Source of the DNA: Lagopus muta
Lineage: Eukaryota; Chordata; Aves; Galliformes; Phasianidae
DNA length: 64,000 bases
Assembly (NCBI RefSeq): GCF_023343835.1
Contig: NC_064437.1
Coordinates: 17,975,501 to 18,039,500, forward strand
Reading direction: 5' to 3'
A model generated the notes under the pieces. The model did not search any database and was not told the origin of the DNA. It saw nothing but the letters and a program-made list of their open reading frames with translations. The first letter of the stretch is position 1; each line of letters begins with the position of its first letter. Positions 12,901 through 31,850 of the stretch are shown piece after piece. The translations under genes and the position numbers were made by a program.

Positions 12901-13059
12901 TGCCGGTAGGAAGCGGCGGGGACTCGCAACGAAGGCGAGGCGCAGACGCCGCGCACCGCTTTCGCCGGCGAACGGAGCCGGCACCCGCAGGACCCCCGCT
13001 ACCCTTACCAGGCGCCCCGCGGTCCTGCAGCTGCTCCTCAGAGCGGTCACGGCCGCCAT
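752..13059 (-). CDS. DBT: DBT, lipoamide acyltransferase (E2) of branched-chain 2-oxo acid dehydrogenase complex; 11 coding exons
   Basis: This is the core E2 subunit of the mitochondrial branched-chain 2-oxo acid dehydrogenase complex. It moves branched acyl groups from E1 to CoA through a swinging lipoyl arm in Leu/Ile/Val breakdown. Coding exons (high to low coordinate): 13009-13059, 8990-9113, 8745-8820, 7440-7621, 6468-6595, 4468-4696, 3812-3978, 2818-2895, 1997-2188, 1755-1826, 752-919. All have GT/AG borders and join in frame to 488 codons plus TAA; human DBT has 482. Domains: basic mitochondrial presequence about 1-60; lipoyl domain about 63-137 with lipoyl-lysine Lys105 in SDKAS; E3/E1-binding domain about 171-211 ([14 protein letters not shown] then [12 protein letters not shown]); catalytic domain about 265-488 with active-site His458 and Asp462 in DHRIIDGA. 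The start ATG lies in AAGATGGCGG, a good Kozak context. DBT is transcribed divergently from RTCA out of one CpG island. Four CR1 fragments sit in its introns. Identity is very secure. Confidence 0.97.
1755..1826 (-). CDS. DBT: DBT coding exon 10
   Basis: Twenty-four codons (410-433): [20 protein letters not shown] then GKIQ. Acceptor CTTTTTTAG, donor GTACAC. Confidence 0.97.
1997..2188 (-). CDS. DBT: DBT coding exon 9
   Basis: Residues 346-409, including [19 protein letters not shown] and [14 protein letters not shown], strongly conserved catalytic-core segments. Acceptor TATTGTAG, donor GTAAGT. Confidence 0.98.
2322..2353. repeat. (AC)n/(AT)n microsatellite
   Basis: Short run of alternating AT and AC dinucleotides within a DBT intron. 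Confidence 0.85.
2818..2895 (-). CDS. DBT: DBT coding exon 8
   Basis: Twenty-six codons (residues 320-345), [15 protein letters not shown] and on to CQNVTYK. Donor is GTTTGT, a weaker but acceptable site. Confidence 0.97.
3812..3978 (-). CDS. DBT: DBT coding exon 7 (start of catalytic domain)
   Basis: Residues 264-319, with [20 protein letters not shown], the conserved start of the acyltransferase domain. Acceptor TTTTCCAG, donor GTAAGA. Confidence 0.98.
4468..4696 (-). CDS. DBT: DBT coding exon 6 (rest of subunit-binding domain, Pro/Ala linker)
   Basis: Residues 188-263. [20 protein letters not shown] completes the E3-binding domain. A Pro/Ser/Ala-rich flexible linker follows, ending [11 protein letters not shown]. 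Acceptor TTTTCAG, donor GTAAAT. Confidence 0.98.
4879..5170 (-). mobile_element. CR1 LINE fragment (3' part), DBT intron 5
   Basis: Reads as a CR1 3' region on the minus strand. On the plus strand it starts ATCACAGAATC, followed by the CR1 stretches GGGCAACCTGTTCCAG and CCTTCCCCTTGTCCTATCAC. About 290 bp, 5'-truncated, with an A-rich patch near 4940. Confidence 0.88.
6468..6595 (-). CDS. DBT: DBT coding exon 5 (linker and start of subunit-binding domain)
   Basis: Residues 145-187: an acidic/His linker ([19 protein letters not shown]) and the first helix of the peripheral-subunit-binding domain ([15 protein letters not shown]). Donor GTAAGT. Confidence 0.98.
6885..7402 (+). mobile_element. 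CR1 LINE fragment, DBT intron 4
   Basis: Old plus-strand CR1: GTGGAGTCACATCTCAAGTA, GTGACAGAGCTGGGACTGTT, and near the end GGGCAATGTGCTCTAGCTG, all degraded versions of the CR1 ORF2-end and 3'UTR. No coding capacity. Antisense to DBT. Confidence 0.82.
7440..7621 (-). CDS. DBT: DBT coding exon 4 (lipoyl-lysine exon)
   Basis: Residues 85-144. Contains [17 protein letters not shown], where Lys105 is the lipoate attachment site by family knowledge. Acceptor TCTCTTAG, donor GTATCG. Confidence 0.98.
7901..7933. repeat. Purine (A6G)n tract
   Basis: AAAAAAG-type repeats in a DBT intron, just upstream (in gene sense) of exon 4. Confidence 0.8.
8076..8280 (+). mobile_element. CR1 LINE fragment, DBT intron 3
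   Basis: Short plus-strand CR1 3' piece with GTGGTGGCACTCTGGCACAG, GCTGCCCAGAGAAGCTGT and GGAGGCATTCAAGGCCAAG. Antisense to DBT; the 3' tail is decayed. Confidence 0.85.
8745..8820 (-). CDS. DBT: DBT coding exon 3 (start of lipoyl domain)
   Basis: Encodes [20 protein letters not shown] and on to VKEW, the first strands of the lipoyl domain. The Trp84 codon is split TG/G across the next intron. Confidence 0.97.
8990..9113 (-). CDS. DBT: DBT coding exon 2 (presequence, mature N-terminus)
   Basis: Acceptor CCCCCAG, donor GTAATC; 41 codons plus 1 nt (residues 18-58). Ends [10 protein letters not shown], matching the weakly conserved region just before the lipoyl domain. Intron 1 above it is 3.9 kb and carries a CR1. 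Confidence 0.95.
10925..11719 (+). mobile_element. CR1 LINE, 5'-truncated with intact 3' terminus, DBT intron 1
   Basis: About 795 bp of CR1 in sense on the plus strand: GGATGAGGTTCAACAAGACC, CTGAACATGAGCCAGCAGTG, GAGGGGTCTGGAGCACAAGC, and the 3' terminal repeat GATTCTATGATTCTATGA at 11701-11718. Covers the C-terminal part of ORF2 plus the 3'UTR and is broken by stops. Better preserved than the other CR1 copies in DBT introns. Confidence 0.95.
13009..13059 (-). CDS. DBT: DBT coding exon 1 (start of presequence)
   Basis: Seventeen codons, [17 protein letters not shown], then donor GTAAGG. The Arg-rich, acid-free composition fits a mitochondrial targeting presequence. Ends in phase 0. Confidence 0.93.
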
Positions 13060-13739
13060 CTTCCTCCGGGAAGAGGCAGCCCCACGCCCCGCACACCTCC
13101 CACCGAGCGGCCAACCCGCGCGCGGCCACGCCGGCCGCAGCCAACCAGCCGGGCCGGGGGGCGGCGGCGGGAGCCCGGCTGTGTGCGGGGCGGCGGCGGC
13201 GGCGCCGCCTCGGGGCCGAGACACGCCCGCGGGGAGCGGCGGGAGGCCGTCACCTGTCGGGGTCCCGTGGGAAAGCCGCTGACGGAGCGACGGCCGCGCG
13301 CCTCGGCGGCAGAGGAGTGCAAGTAGCGCGAGGGCCGGCCGCTCCCAGAGCCCCGCGATTGGCCTCCGCGTAGTTCTCGCAAACGTGACGGCTACGGTCC
13401 GGCCGCACTCCTGCTTCGGGAGGCCGCGAACCCGGGGCAGAGGTCTTCTCCAGGCAGGGCCCGGCAGCGGGGCGGGAAGGCTTCTGCCCCTCCCGCGGCG
13501 CCCGGGCGGTGGGACCCGGCGGCGCCTCACGCGGCGGTGCCGCCCCCAACGCACTGCGGGCGGGAGGCTCCGCTCTGCGCCTGCTCTGCCGCTACCCGGC
13601 ACCGGCACCCGGCGGCGCGATTCGCTTGGCTTCCACGAGCGCGCTGCTCCGCTGCGCTCTCGCTGTATTCCGGGCCCGGCCCGCATCCCGTCTGTACGGC
13701 GGGGGCCTCCGCGAGAGACGGCTCCGCTGGCTGCCAGCC

Positions 13740-21487
<7,748 letters not shown>

Positions 21488-22025
21488 AGTCTAAAAAGAA
21501 ACAAGAGGAAAGAAGGAAGATTCGAAAGCAAAATAAACTCAACATACCTCAGCAATGCATTGCACTATAGTTCAGTGGACATATAACATGTGAACAGTAG
21601 GATCCTTCTATCACATCCAACCAATTTGATTTAACTTCAAGGATGATAGCAAGTTTTCCCTTGCTGTGCTGAGCAAATCTGCGGTGTAAGAAATGGAAAC
21701 TTCTTTTTTACTATTATCAATAAAATGAGTACAGACAGGACAGCAAACAGAATATAGTGTATGTATTTGGGCAGCTGAGTGCATCACTTAGAAACTTCAA
21801 GAATTCAGGTTCACCAAAATAGAGAATAACTATTTCAGTTTTGAGAAAATACATAGATGATGTATCCTTTCCCCTTTAAAATGTGTACGCTTTATTCTTT
21901 TGGATCCTTTATGTTAGGTATGTGGAATAAGGGGCACTATCAAATCTGTAGCTCTGTTCTCAACTATTTTGCTTAAATTGGGTATGAGAAAATAATAAAG
22001 GAGTAGCAGCACATGAAAGCCTGGT
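21488..22025 (+). other. RTCA: RTCA 3' untranslated region and poly(A) signals
   Basis: Non-coding after the RTCA stop. AATAAA hexamers lie at 21719-21724 and 21994-21999; either could end the mRNA, giving a 3'UTR of roughly 250 or 530 nt. The end point is inferred. Confidence 0.65.
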
Positions 22026-22763
22026 ATTTATTTTTGCTGTTACCTCAGCAGGTTGTGTTCCTAGGAGACTGATAGACACTACTTGTACAGGAATGTAATT
22101 TCTTTTCCTTTGTAGTGTAAGAATACCCTATGCATAAATTTTCTTTTACATATTCTCTTCTTATCAGTTTTATAAAAGAACTTCTCAGGCAAGTTTAGAA
22201 AATGTACCACGTTACATCACAAACACAAAATAATAACTATGATATGGTCTGTTCTTCTATGTACAACTGTTGCTTTTAGCTTACTAGTGGTAATAGATTT
22301 ACATTTACATCAAGCTATTGTTTCTTCTTAATGAAAGTACTTAATTCCAGATGAGATTAGAGAACTGTTGTATATGTTTATGTGTATATGTACACATATT
22401 CATGTTTCTACACACCAGTGAACATACAAGTGTATTTAGGCGTAAACGCGCAGTTGTGTTATCCTCTGCTTGGGAATTAAGCAAGGAAGAACTTTTGCCA
22501 ATCTGGCTTTGATTCTTGCTAAGAAAGTTTATTCTGAATTAAAAGGAAGATAGAGAGATGGGTCATCATTTGTTTTGCATGTGAAGTACTGAATCACCAA
22601 GTTAGAATGACTTAACCAGAAATACATAAATACATTCTAGAAGCTTGAATTGATTTCCAGGCTTCCCCCATCTTTCAGTCTTTTCTCTAAGATCTTTTTT
22701 TCTGTTGTGACTATTGAACCCAGCTGCTTAAGATTTGTCTTGCTTATTAGAATGAATGTGGAA

Positions 22764-22773
22764 CCCCCCCCCC
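22764..22773. repeat. C10 homopolymer
   Basis: Ten consecutive C bases in AT-rich DNA. Confidence 0.9.
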
Positions 22774-23090
22774 AAAAATTCAAAAAACCTCACCACCACT
22801 GGTATAAGAAAATGTTCACCAACAATCTAGTTAAATATCTATTTACTTTTACATTTCTTCCCCTCTACCCACCACACTCAAGTCCAGAAAATGATCGTTA
22901 CTAATTTCTGATTTAAAAAATATTATCTGGAAATTGTTTTTACTAAGAATAGTCTGAAGGGGGCAGCAGATACCCACTGAATTATGTCTGACATTCTCAA
23001 CCCTAGTTCATAAAAGAGCACTTCTCTGAATCACTTCTCTGTGCTGCTGATTTTCAGTGTTTTCTTTAGGAAGAATGTAGAACATATCTT

Positions 23091-23146
23091 AAACAAACAC
23101 AAGCAAACAACACAAACAAACAAACAAAAAAAAAACAACCAAAACC
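23091..23146. repeat. (AAAC)n low-complexity tract
   Basis: AAACAAAC-type repeats with an internal A-run. Confidence 0.85.
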
Positions 23147-23289
23147 GTGGAGGAAAGCTCCCAGAGTTGTTTTCTGTGCTTGTTTGTTTGTTCTGTTTAC
23201 CTGTTTTCCTAATTCAAAAGAATTACTGCACTTGATGACTGATTTTCCTTCTCCTGAAGAGATTCCAGCTGAAGGGATAGCTGGGTGTC

Positions 23290-23435
23290 ATTTAATTCAG
23301 CATCCTAATCAAAGCTAACTTTGAAGCTAAACTGGGTTGTTCCGGGCCTTGTCCAATCAAGTTCTGAATATTTAGCAAGCTGAAGGTGCAACAGCCTTTA
23401 TGGGCAACTTGTTAACACTGTTTAACTGCACTCGG
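23290..23435 (-). mobile_element. Old CR1 LINE remnant
   Basis: Minus-strand CR1 3' similarity. The plus strand reads CTTGTCCAATCAAGTTCTGA, then ATGGGCAACTTGTTAACACTG, eroded forms of the CR1 3' region. Borders are uncertain. Confidence 0.6.
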
Positions 23436-24472
23436 TTGGCATTTAATGTGGCAAGAGGAGTATTTTTGTTTGTTTCTTTCTTTCTTAAGCTGAGGGACTG
23501 TTTCTTAAAAGGAAGTTACTTTCTGCTACAGAAAACATTAGAAAAGTGTGCACAGCAATTTATCAGTATCCAGTAGTTCTTTCAGAAGAAAACAATATAA
23601 TCAATTCTACCTTACTCAGAAAATTCCCCTTTTACAAGAAAAACTCAGATCCTCAGGTCAGTCTGGCAGCTGAGAACAGGGAAGCTTCAGTAAGCCCTAG
23701 AACCCTGAGGAAATTAAACAAAAAATTAATTATAGACAGTTATATATCGCTGCTTAATACAGAAAGGCATATTAAATGCAGTTGGTAACTATTTTTTTAA
23801 AACTTCCTGCACTTTATGAATATTAGCTAATGATTAAAGAGCATTACTTGAAGCCTTTTAGTTTTCCTTTCTATCAATCTATAATCATGTTGTTTTTAGG
23901 GATAAGGTCAATTAAATCACTTGTAAGAATGTATTAGCCTTTTGTTCAGGAAGAGATGAGACACAGCTTCACTTGCTCTACACATATGCATGGGTTTTCT
24001 TATGCTAATAGGCCATATTAGAATCTTATATAAAAACTTCAGTGTGGGTGTTTATGATACAGCTGAGATGCTTACATTTAATAATGCTTAAACAAGTGGT
24101 GGCAATGACTCAGAAGTTCTATATACGAGGAAACAGGATTAATCCTTTCAGACTGTATCTGTAGTGTATTTACATGAAAGAGGCTTGTGTTTAGGTGAGT
24201 GCAAGAATCGGAGAAAGCCACTATGCTGAGACATGCAGAGACCAAAGCCAGAAGACTAAGGGCATCGTATGCAGCCAGTTACAAAAAGCAAAAAATAACA
24301 ACAAACAAACCGAAAAATACTGCACTCTGTTCTGACTGAACTCTATTACTGTCAAGAAGTCTATCTTTGAACCTTGTGTTCTCATATCCTTAAATGTATT
24401 TCAGCTGGTAACTACTTCTGAGCTTATGATTTCAGTCTCTTCGCTAAGATGTTAGTAAAGTACTTACTGTTT

Positions 24473-24545
24473 TCTAGGCCATGTTGAAAATGCTGCATCC
24501 AGTTTTGGACCCCTTCATATAAGACATCAGGGTCAAGGTGGTGCT
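24473..24545 (+). mobile_element. Probable old CR1 remnant
   Basis: Short stretch, CTGCATCCAGTTTTGGACCC followed by a degraded AAGACAT, resembling the CR1 ORF2 end. Too short for firm assignment. Confidence 0.45.
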
Positions 24546-27500
24546 ACATCTTTTTGAATTAAAAACAAGTCAGTGTAAACACAGAAAATCATTATGTTCA
24601 TTATTAGAGAGAATAGGAGGTAAAATTAGTACCTAAAAATCAAGTAAGATAGGTAAATCAAAAAGCATTGCTACTACTTTCCCTAATATTTGACAGCAGA
24701 AAAGTTTGTAAGGGATGAGCTAAAACAACTAGGAGCACAGCCTTCTGTAAAATTAAACAGAACCAGAATTTTTCCTTTAATCCTGTATTTATTGGTACAT
24801 TCAGGAACAAAGTTCCTGAGTTTAGGAAACCTACTGGTAAGTCCACTTAAAAGCTATAAATCCTTAATGAGTAAAAATATGGAGAAGCTCACACTATAAG
24901 CTGCATGATTTCCAGTTTTTGTACCACCCAGATGCCTCTTGGTAGTTTTATAGCCTCTCCTCTGCACAAGAGTCTTTCTGCTCAGTGCTTTCCAAATCCA
25001 GTATGCTAATCCTATGATGATAAGTTATCTACTAGAACAGGAAACTTTGAATTGAAAATTCTGCTTTCAGATAATAACTGAATAGATTCTCAGTTTATTG
25101 CTATTAAATTCACAGAATATCCAAATAAGTCAAAGAAGTAACTTTGAAGCAGCACTGGAAAGCACTGGCCCCATACTGAGCAGTGAATATCAACATGTGC
25201 TGACAGACCTTAGGCAGTGGGCAAGACATCAGAAACAAGGATAAGCACGCGGCCCCATTATGTTTAAGTATTTGGTATTGCTGTATAAATACCTCTTACC
25301 AGAACAAGATTGCTAGCATTCTCTTCTATGTGGGAGAGTTTGCTTCCATAATCAAATAATCAGATGTAAAACAGTAAAGGAAGAACCAGAGTTAAGCCGA
25401 ACAGTATGAGCTCAAAGGAAGAATTAAAAAATAATTACATTCTGCAAAACCCAGCAAATCCCAGGCCTTCCACCCATTCAAACCTTTCATCTTTTTATTA
25501 TCCCCTGCATTATAGCTCTGAACTTAGAACTGCAGCTACTCAACTTTACCAGTGATTTTGCTACACAACAATTGTCTTCTGAACTTAAACAATATTATCA
25601 TTTTTTTCTCTTTCTGTAAAAAATAATGTTAAAAAAATGTAAAAATCTCTGAAAATAATTCTCAACTGTCTAATTTTAATTATTTATTTGTTTGTAATTG
25701 CTTAAATTTTTTAAAAAAAGATCAAATGCAAAAAAGAAAATATCAGTTTCAGATGCTGGTTTTGCTGGAAGGCTAAGGAAAGACCTATGTGGCTAATTGA
25801 TGACATCATTCAGTGTGCTGATTTCCTTCACCGCATTAATGACAGCTGGAACAAAGTTTTCAAACTTGGCGTACTACTGAAGCAAAATTTTTAAGAGTTT
25901 GTACCTTTCAGAAGGACAGCTGATGTAATGCATTCGTAGACATACATATATGTACACACTTGTATTGCCTCATTTTTAGAAGTGGCTGCTGGTGCTCCCA
26001 TTGAGATTTGCAACTATTGCAGTGCGACCCAGTCCCCTACAGCTGAGGTACCCTACAAAGTATGAAAATGCTGACATTACGATTTTACTTCTGCCTACAT
26101 CAACAGATTAAAGGTTTGCTTTTTTTTTTTTGATCAGCTGCAAAACCTACACAGCTGAAAACAGATGTGATAAGCCGTAATGAAATAGAATATTATCAGT
26201 TGGTTAGCATAGTTCCAAAAGTCATATACTAAATAAGAACACTTTATAACATCAGAAATATATTTAATCCTTAGTACTTTCAAAAAGCAATAACAGTAAC
26301 CAAAAGAATGGTAAGAACTGTCATAGAGAAAAGGTCAGTGCAATTTTGAACTAGTTTGCTTTTAACATATTTTGGCTAGTCAGCACAAATAATTTTGAAA
26401 CTGTGCTTGTGGGCACATTTGTTTGCTTCCATCCCAGAAGACAGTGACCTCCAGGATCAAAAGATTTATTGTTCTCTGACTGCAAGCCAGATTTCTGTAT
26501 CCTGTTTATTATGTAATACATGCTCTAAAATAAGTATAACTCAAATGCTTTGCCCCTCAATCAGGAGACAAGCTCAAACTCAGATTTAGGCAGAATTTAG
26601 ATGTGTGTTTTCAGTGATAATTTAATGATGTTCAAACAGGACCAATGAAACTTTCTTTTGTATAAATGCCCATGCTGTTCCTGTAATTATGCAGAAAGAG
26701 AAGAGAGCTTCTCTTCCACAGCCTGATAAATAGGTAGTGGTTACTGACTGGAAATCTATTTAAATCCTTTCTGGCAGAGGAAGAAATTAAACATGAAGTT
26801 CCTATTTCCCAGACAGTGCTTTAACTTGCACATTGAGAAATTAAGAAAACCTACCACTTCTTGTCCTGATCTTAAAGAGTTTCCTTCTATCCTGATGGAA
26901 AGGCTGATGGTCTGACAGATTACAAGATCACAAATGGATGGACAGTTGTCCCTGCAGGACTGCAGGAAGAACTGAGTTTTGAACATACCCAGTTATTGTT
27001 CCCTACTTAGGGCTCAGTAGTAATTAGCAAGACTTCATCTGGTTTCCTGGTTCACAATAAAGCCTCAAGATCAAGCCCAGTCCTCTCACTCCTCACGAGT
27101 TTGGGTCTCAAAGCCAGCCACTGCAATCCAATTGCTCCTCTAAAGCTGCTTCTGCCACTATGTCACTGCAAGAAGTGCAATTTCCAGTTTCACTGACAAA
27201 CTGTTTCCAGCTCTGGATACATCAGCAGTATGGATAAGATAAACAAGTCCAAAATTCAGCAGAAAAGAATAAGGATAACTGAAAAAAGAAATGCAGCGAT
27301 CTTATAACATACTACAAAGATTCTGAAAATGTAGTAGATGTGAATTATGGTCTCGTTCAGGCACACTCCTTTCTTTATTTCTCATTCTCATTCCATAGTC
27401 ACAATTCACTTTCTTCGCATCACTCGCTATAGAATGTGAACCTGAGAAGAAGTGAAAAACTGGTTGCCCGTTTGCTGGAGATTAAAGCATCTCCAGTTTG

Positions 27501-27551
27501 CAGACTCACTTGCAGAAGAACAGTGAAATTAAGACAAGTAGGATCAAACTT

Positions 27552-27569
27552 AAAAAAAAAAAAAAAAAA
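27552..27569. repeat. A18 homopolymer
   Basis: Eighteen consecutive A bases. The flanks show no evidence of a processed pseudogene. Confidence 0.9.
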
Positions 27570-30500
27570 GTCACATTTTGTACTTTCAGTTCTTTTTTTC
27601 TATTTTATCTGCTATACATTGCTTTCACTTAATTTATTTCCTGCTTTGTGAGCTTTTTCTCATGGTCTCCCCAAATTTACCTTTATTTCGCAACTTCTTC
27701 CTCCTTTCACATTCACAACAGCTTACTGAAGCATTACAATGTTATAGTATTGTTAAACTGCAGAATTAGAAGTGCAGACTGGCTCCAGCTGGCCTTAGTC
27801 CTTGCAAAACTATTTTACTTCCTGCAAACTACAACAATTGCTGCTAAAAGCATCCAAGGACATCTCTGCAAGCCTCTTCTATAGTGTAACTGACAGAGGC
27901 TCATTTCTACAGAGAGAGAATCCCAGAAATGAAGCACTAGCCTATGCTTCCAAAAAGAGCTACGGTAAATGATATGTTATGAAATAGAAAAAATATTGCA
28001 ATATGGGATTTCACCTTATTTCTCCATTTACAGAGGAGAAAAACATTTTCCTACAGATATATCTATATACTGTATCAAGTGATTTGTTGTTTAAACCACA
28101 TAAAACTGAAGGAAATCATGCTTGCATATGTCATGCTGCAGCTGTGCTTGAATTTCTGCTCAAGCTGTGCTTGAGTGTCTGGAGCCAGTAGCACCCACAA
28201 AATCTAGAGGGATAGGATTTTCATTTGAGCCAGGCAGTCTTCATGCCTGAGTCACTTCTCCTGGAACGTCTTTGGCTCAACCAATTTAGACAAAATGAGA
28301 TTCAATGTGTAGGTGCATGATGTATGAGTTCTGGCTCAAGCAAGATAAAAAAGTCTAGAACACACAGTCAAACACCATTCTAGCAAAACTATCCCCGCTG
28401 TGTACGTGGAAACTTATGGAGGCTTGGAACAACCTCACAGTCTGTAGCATAACAACTATTGGACCATAGACAATAGACATCTTTCAAAGTAGAATGTTCT
28501 TCATTCAGTTTTCCTTGTACAGGTGACAGAGTGTTGCTCAGAATATGCCAAAAACTGCTGAAGCTAGGAATCTCTGATGGAAATTTCACAAAATTACTTG
28601 CATTACATTACAGAGGTTTTCCAGCTTCATCTGGGGAGATAACACAACTGGCTTTTCTCTCATAAATTAAGACTGACCTTCAATTAAACCATGACACGCA
28701 AAATTCATGCACACACACACAGACACAAAACAGACTAAAGAAAACTTGATCAAACTTTCTTAATTTTCAGAAAATTCTCTTTCCCAGCATAAAAAGTCCT
28801 AAGTATATTTTATCTGTCTGCATTCAAACTGCTACTGCATGAGGAAGAGCACTATTCTGTCCCATCATCTTTCTCCCAATGCCTAAAAAATGATTTACAG
28901 AAATGAAGGCTTTTTATACGTCTGAAAGACAAAGCAATGTTACAAGACAGGATACAGAAGAAAATTGAGTTCAATTTCTAAAAGGTGCATTAGAAAATAC
29001 GAGTCAAAAATTACGTTTCAGGATCCCTTAAAAACTATTCTGGGACAGCTTTGCAATTGTAAGAAAATAGAGACATTATTTCCCCATTTAATCTTGGAAA
29101 CAAATAATAATAGTATTGTTGGTGGTGACACACACCCAAATTTAAGTCAGGGAATTAAATAGCTGCAAGTATGGCTGACATTTCAAACTATTATCACATT
29201 TCTCTAAGAGGATACATCTGACATTAAAAATTTAGATATTACACAGATGTGTGTTTAAAACAGCTGAATTTAGATATCAAAGGCAAAATATTTTCTAAGC
29301 AATTTCTTTATGAGAAGATGTTGGAAGACAAGCAGCAGCAATCTGTAGATTTATGTTCTTGTGTCACAGGTTTTGACCCAATTTGTTTTAATTTTCTGTT
29401 TTGTTGTTGAACAGTGAGTGAATAGAGGATGACAGAAATAGCATGTGTTCTTAACCAATTTGCTGTTTCAAAACAATGCTGGGAAGCTGCTGACACATCA
29501 GTATGTTTCACTTACACAGCAAAACTGCTGAAAGTAACTCAGGGAACACCTTTATCTACAGTTTTAGATCTACTCACCAAAATCCTTGGAAGAAGCACCA
29601 GGATCCAAACAGCAGGCTTTCTCCAGAGGTAACGAACATTAAACCATCCTGACAAAGCTCACAGCCTTGGGTAAGTCCTGTGTACCCAGCATCCAGTCAT
29701 TCCATCCAGCTTGTCTCTCAGTTAATGCCATTGCTGAGGAAGAACACATTCAAGAAGTGGTATATCAGTAACACAAAGAAGTACACACTGGAGTTTAGGG
29801 CTGCACCTGGAATGCTACTGCTGTGATTACAAAACAGGTAATCCAGAACAGTGAGAACTTTCAAACAGGAGAGGAGTAGAAAAGGTGTTTTCTATATGGA
29901 ATGCTAGTGCTAGTGTAAAAGCGCTAATGCATCAGTATCAGAAAGCTTTTCCCTTTTGCTCAATTCTTATAAAAACAAAGCATTCTGACCTTCTCGCACA
30001 ATAAAAGTTGATACAAAAGTCCATGGTGATAAATAAATATTTTAACTGGCTTCTGATAACACAGGTGATTTATGGATAGCTAATCCTAAATGCCATTTAC
30101 AGCATCCTAAAAGGGATGCGGATGCCAAGAACTACAGAAAAATGGTAGGAGAGAGACAGCCATCATCACATCTTAATTTAATTTATATATACAGTGCAGG
30201 TCTTTACATTTAAGAGAATGTTAAGACAACCTTCAATGCTTCTCATTTGAACACAATTTTCAGTCCAGGATACTCTAAAGGAAGTCCTAAGTGTGGATAT
30301 CAAATACATTCAAGATGTTCAAGGAAGTGGAAAATATTTTACAGTCAACTTGGAAAATCCAGGTCAGGCTTCATAAATATCAAAGACTTGCAGAAAGAAG
30401 CTAACTGCCTTTGATTTTCTACAAAAAATTTTTCAGGGTGACATGCTGAACACTGACTGTTTAGATGAGTTTATAAAATCTGCCATTAGATTAGCATGCA

Positions 30501-31478
30501 TTTTACTAAATAAGCAATTAACAAGCACTGTTCTAAGCTCAGTAAAGATCTCTGCTGAGTGTGCATCTGTGGTTAAAAAAACAGGTCACAAAACCAAGAG
30601 TAGCTGAATTCAGAGACTGTGAAGTGCTGCACGTTTGGGAGAGATGTCTCTGCCACTGTGCTGACCATCACTACCCCTAACTTGGCTGCACTTGCCCAGA
30701 TAGTAACAAGACCACGTGTCAAGTTGGATGCAGGATCTTACCCAGTTAAAAGTGAGCCCAACAGAAAAGAAAAATAAAAGGTTTGGGAGCATGAGATATT
30801 AATACTCAGTAATAGCCAACTTTCTGTTTCACCTACCATAGGTGAACAGGGATGAGAAGTATGAAATATCCTCTTTTGGTATAAGCTGGACTTCGTTGAC
30901 GTTAGACAGCCATATCCCATAACATGAGGTTATACAAAGAATGAGATGCAGAATAATACAAACAAAATTATTATTTCATTAAGGTAAAAAAATGATGGGG
31001 CTTCACTTAGAATACTAAATACCAGATTGATGATCAACTATGAAAGGTGAAGTTACACTAACAGTTTTCAAGAGGGTTACAGAAATTACTGACAAATGAA
31101 AAGCATTTCTCAACATAAATGCCCAAAAGAGATATTTTAGTGGTGGGTTGGTTTTTTTTTTCATTGAGAAAATGACAGAATTGCATACATTAATGAACAG
31201 TAGAAAAATGGCAGATTACAAACTACTGTCTCCCTGTATTGCATCTCAGAAACAAGTGGACAGAAGTATCTTAAACAGACAAAAGGAAATACTTCTTACA
31301 AAGTATGTAATTAAACTCTGTTATGCACAGGAAGCAATTGAGGACAGTACTTTAGCAGGAGTCATAAAGAGACTGGACATTTAGACAAATGTCCAATGCT
31401 AGTGATTTAGAAGAGAGTCTTATGCCTGCAGACTTAAACTTAAGCAATTTATATTGGAGAGATAAAGATGCTTAATAC

Positions 31479-31501
31479 CTTAAAAGCGTACGGCTTTTAA
31501 G
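31479..31501. repeat. Perfect 9-bp inverted repeat, 5-nt loop
   Basis: CTTAAAAGC, loop GTACG, GCTTTTAAG. It could be a relic of a DNA transposon terminus or chance. No terminator role is implied in this eukaryotic setting. Confidence 0.7.
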
Positions 31502-31684
31502 CCTGTGGCTGCCTGCAGGGGTGCTTCTCACATCCTTCTAAGAAACTTTGGTTGCTGCTTATTAACAAAGAACTGTTCAAATGGGTTTTTTTAATCCTGC
31601 ATGGCAATTACATTGTTCACTATGAAGTAAGCAAAGTTAACTTATGAAGGCTCTGTAACAGAGTTTCAGAAAAAATTAAGATGA

Positions 31685-31850
31685 GGTGACCACAGGAACC
31701 TCATCAAGTCCACAGCCCTGCTCAAAGCAAAGCTAAATTTAAAGTTACGTTAAGTCACCCTTGGTCTTATCCAGTTTGACTGCAGAAATCCTCAATGACA
31801 GAAGTCCTACTGCTGCTGAGTAACGCATTCTGGGTGCTGACCCATCCTTA
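31685..31850 (-). mobile_element. Old CR1 LINE remnant
   Basis: The plus strand reads CCCTGCTCAAAGCAAAGCTA then CTTGGTCTTATCCAGTTTGA, matching degraded minus-strand CR1 3' region. Borders are approximate. Confidence 0.55.

Noticed and set aside
12454-13686. A 410-codon minus-strand open frame and many overlapping frames on both strands of the CpG island
   Set aside because: High GC removes stop codons. Only 13009-13059 is coding for DBT; the rest is low-complexity Arg/Pro/Ala/Gly text running through the promoter and intron.
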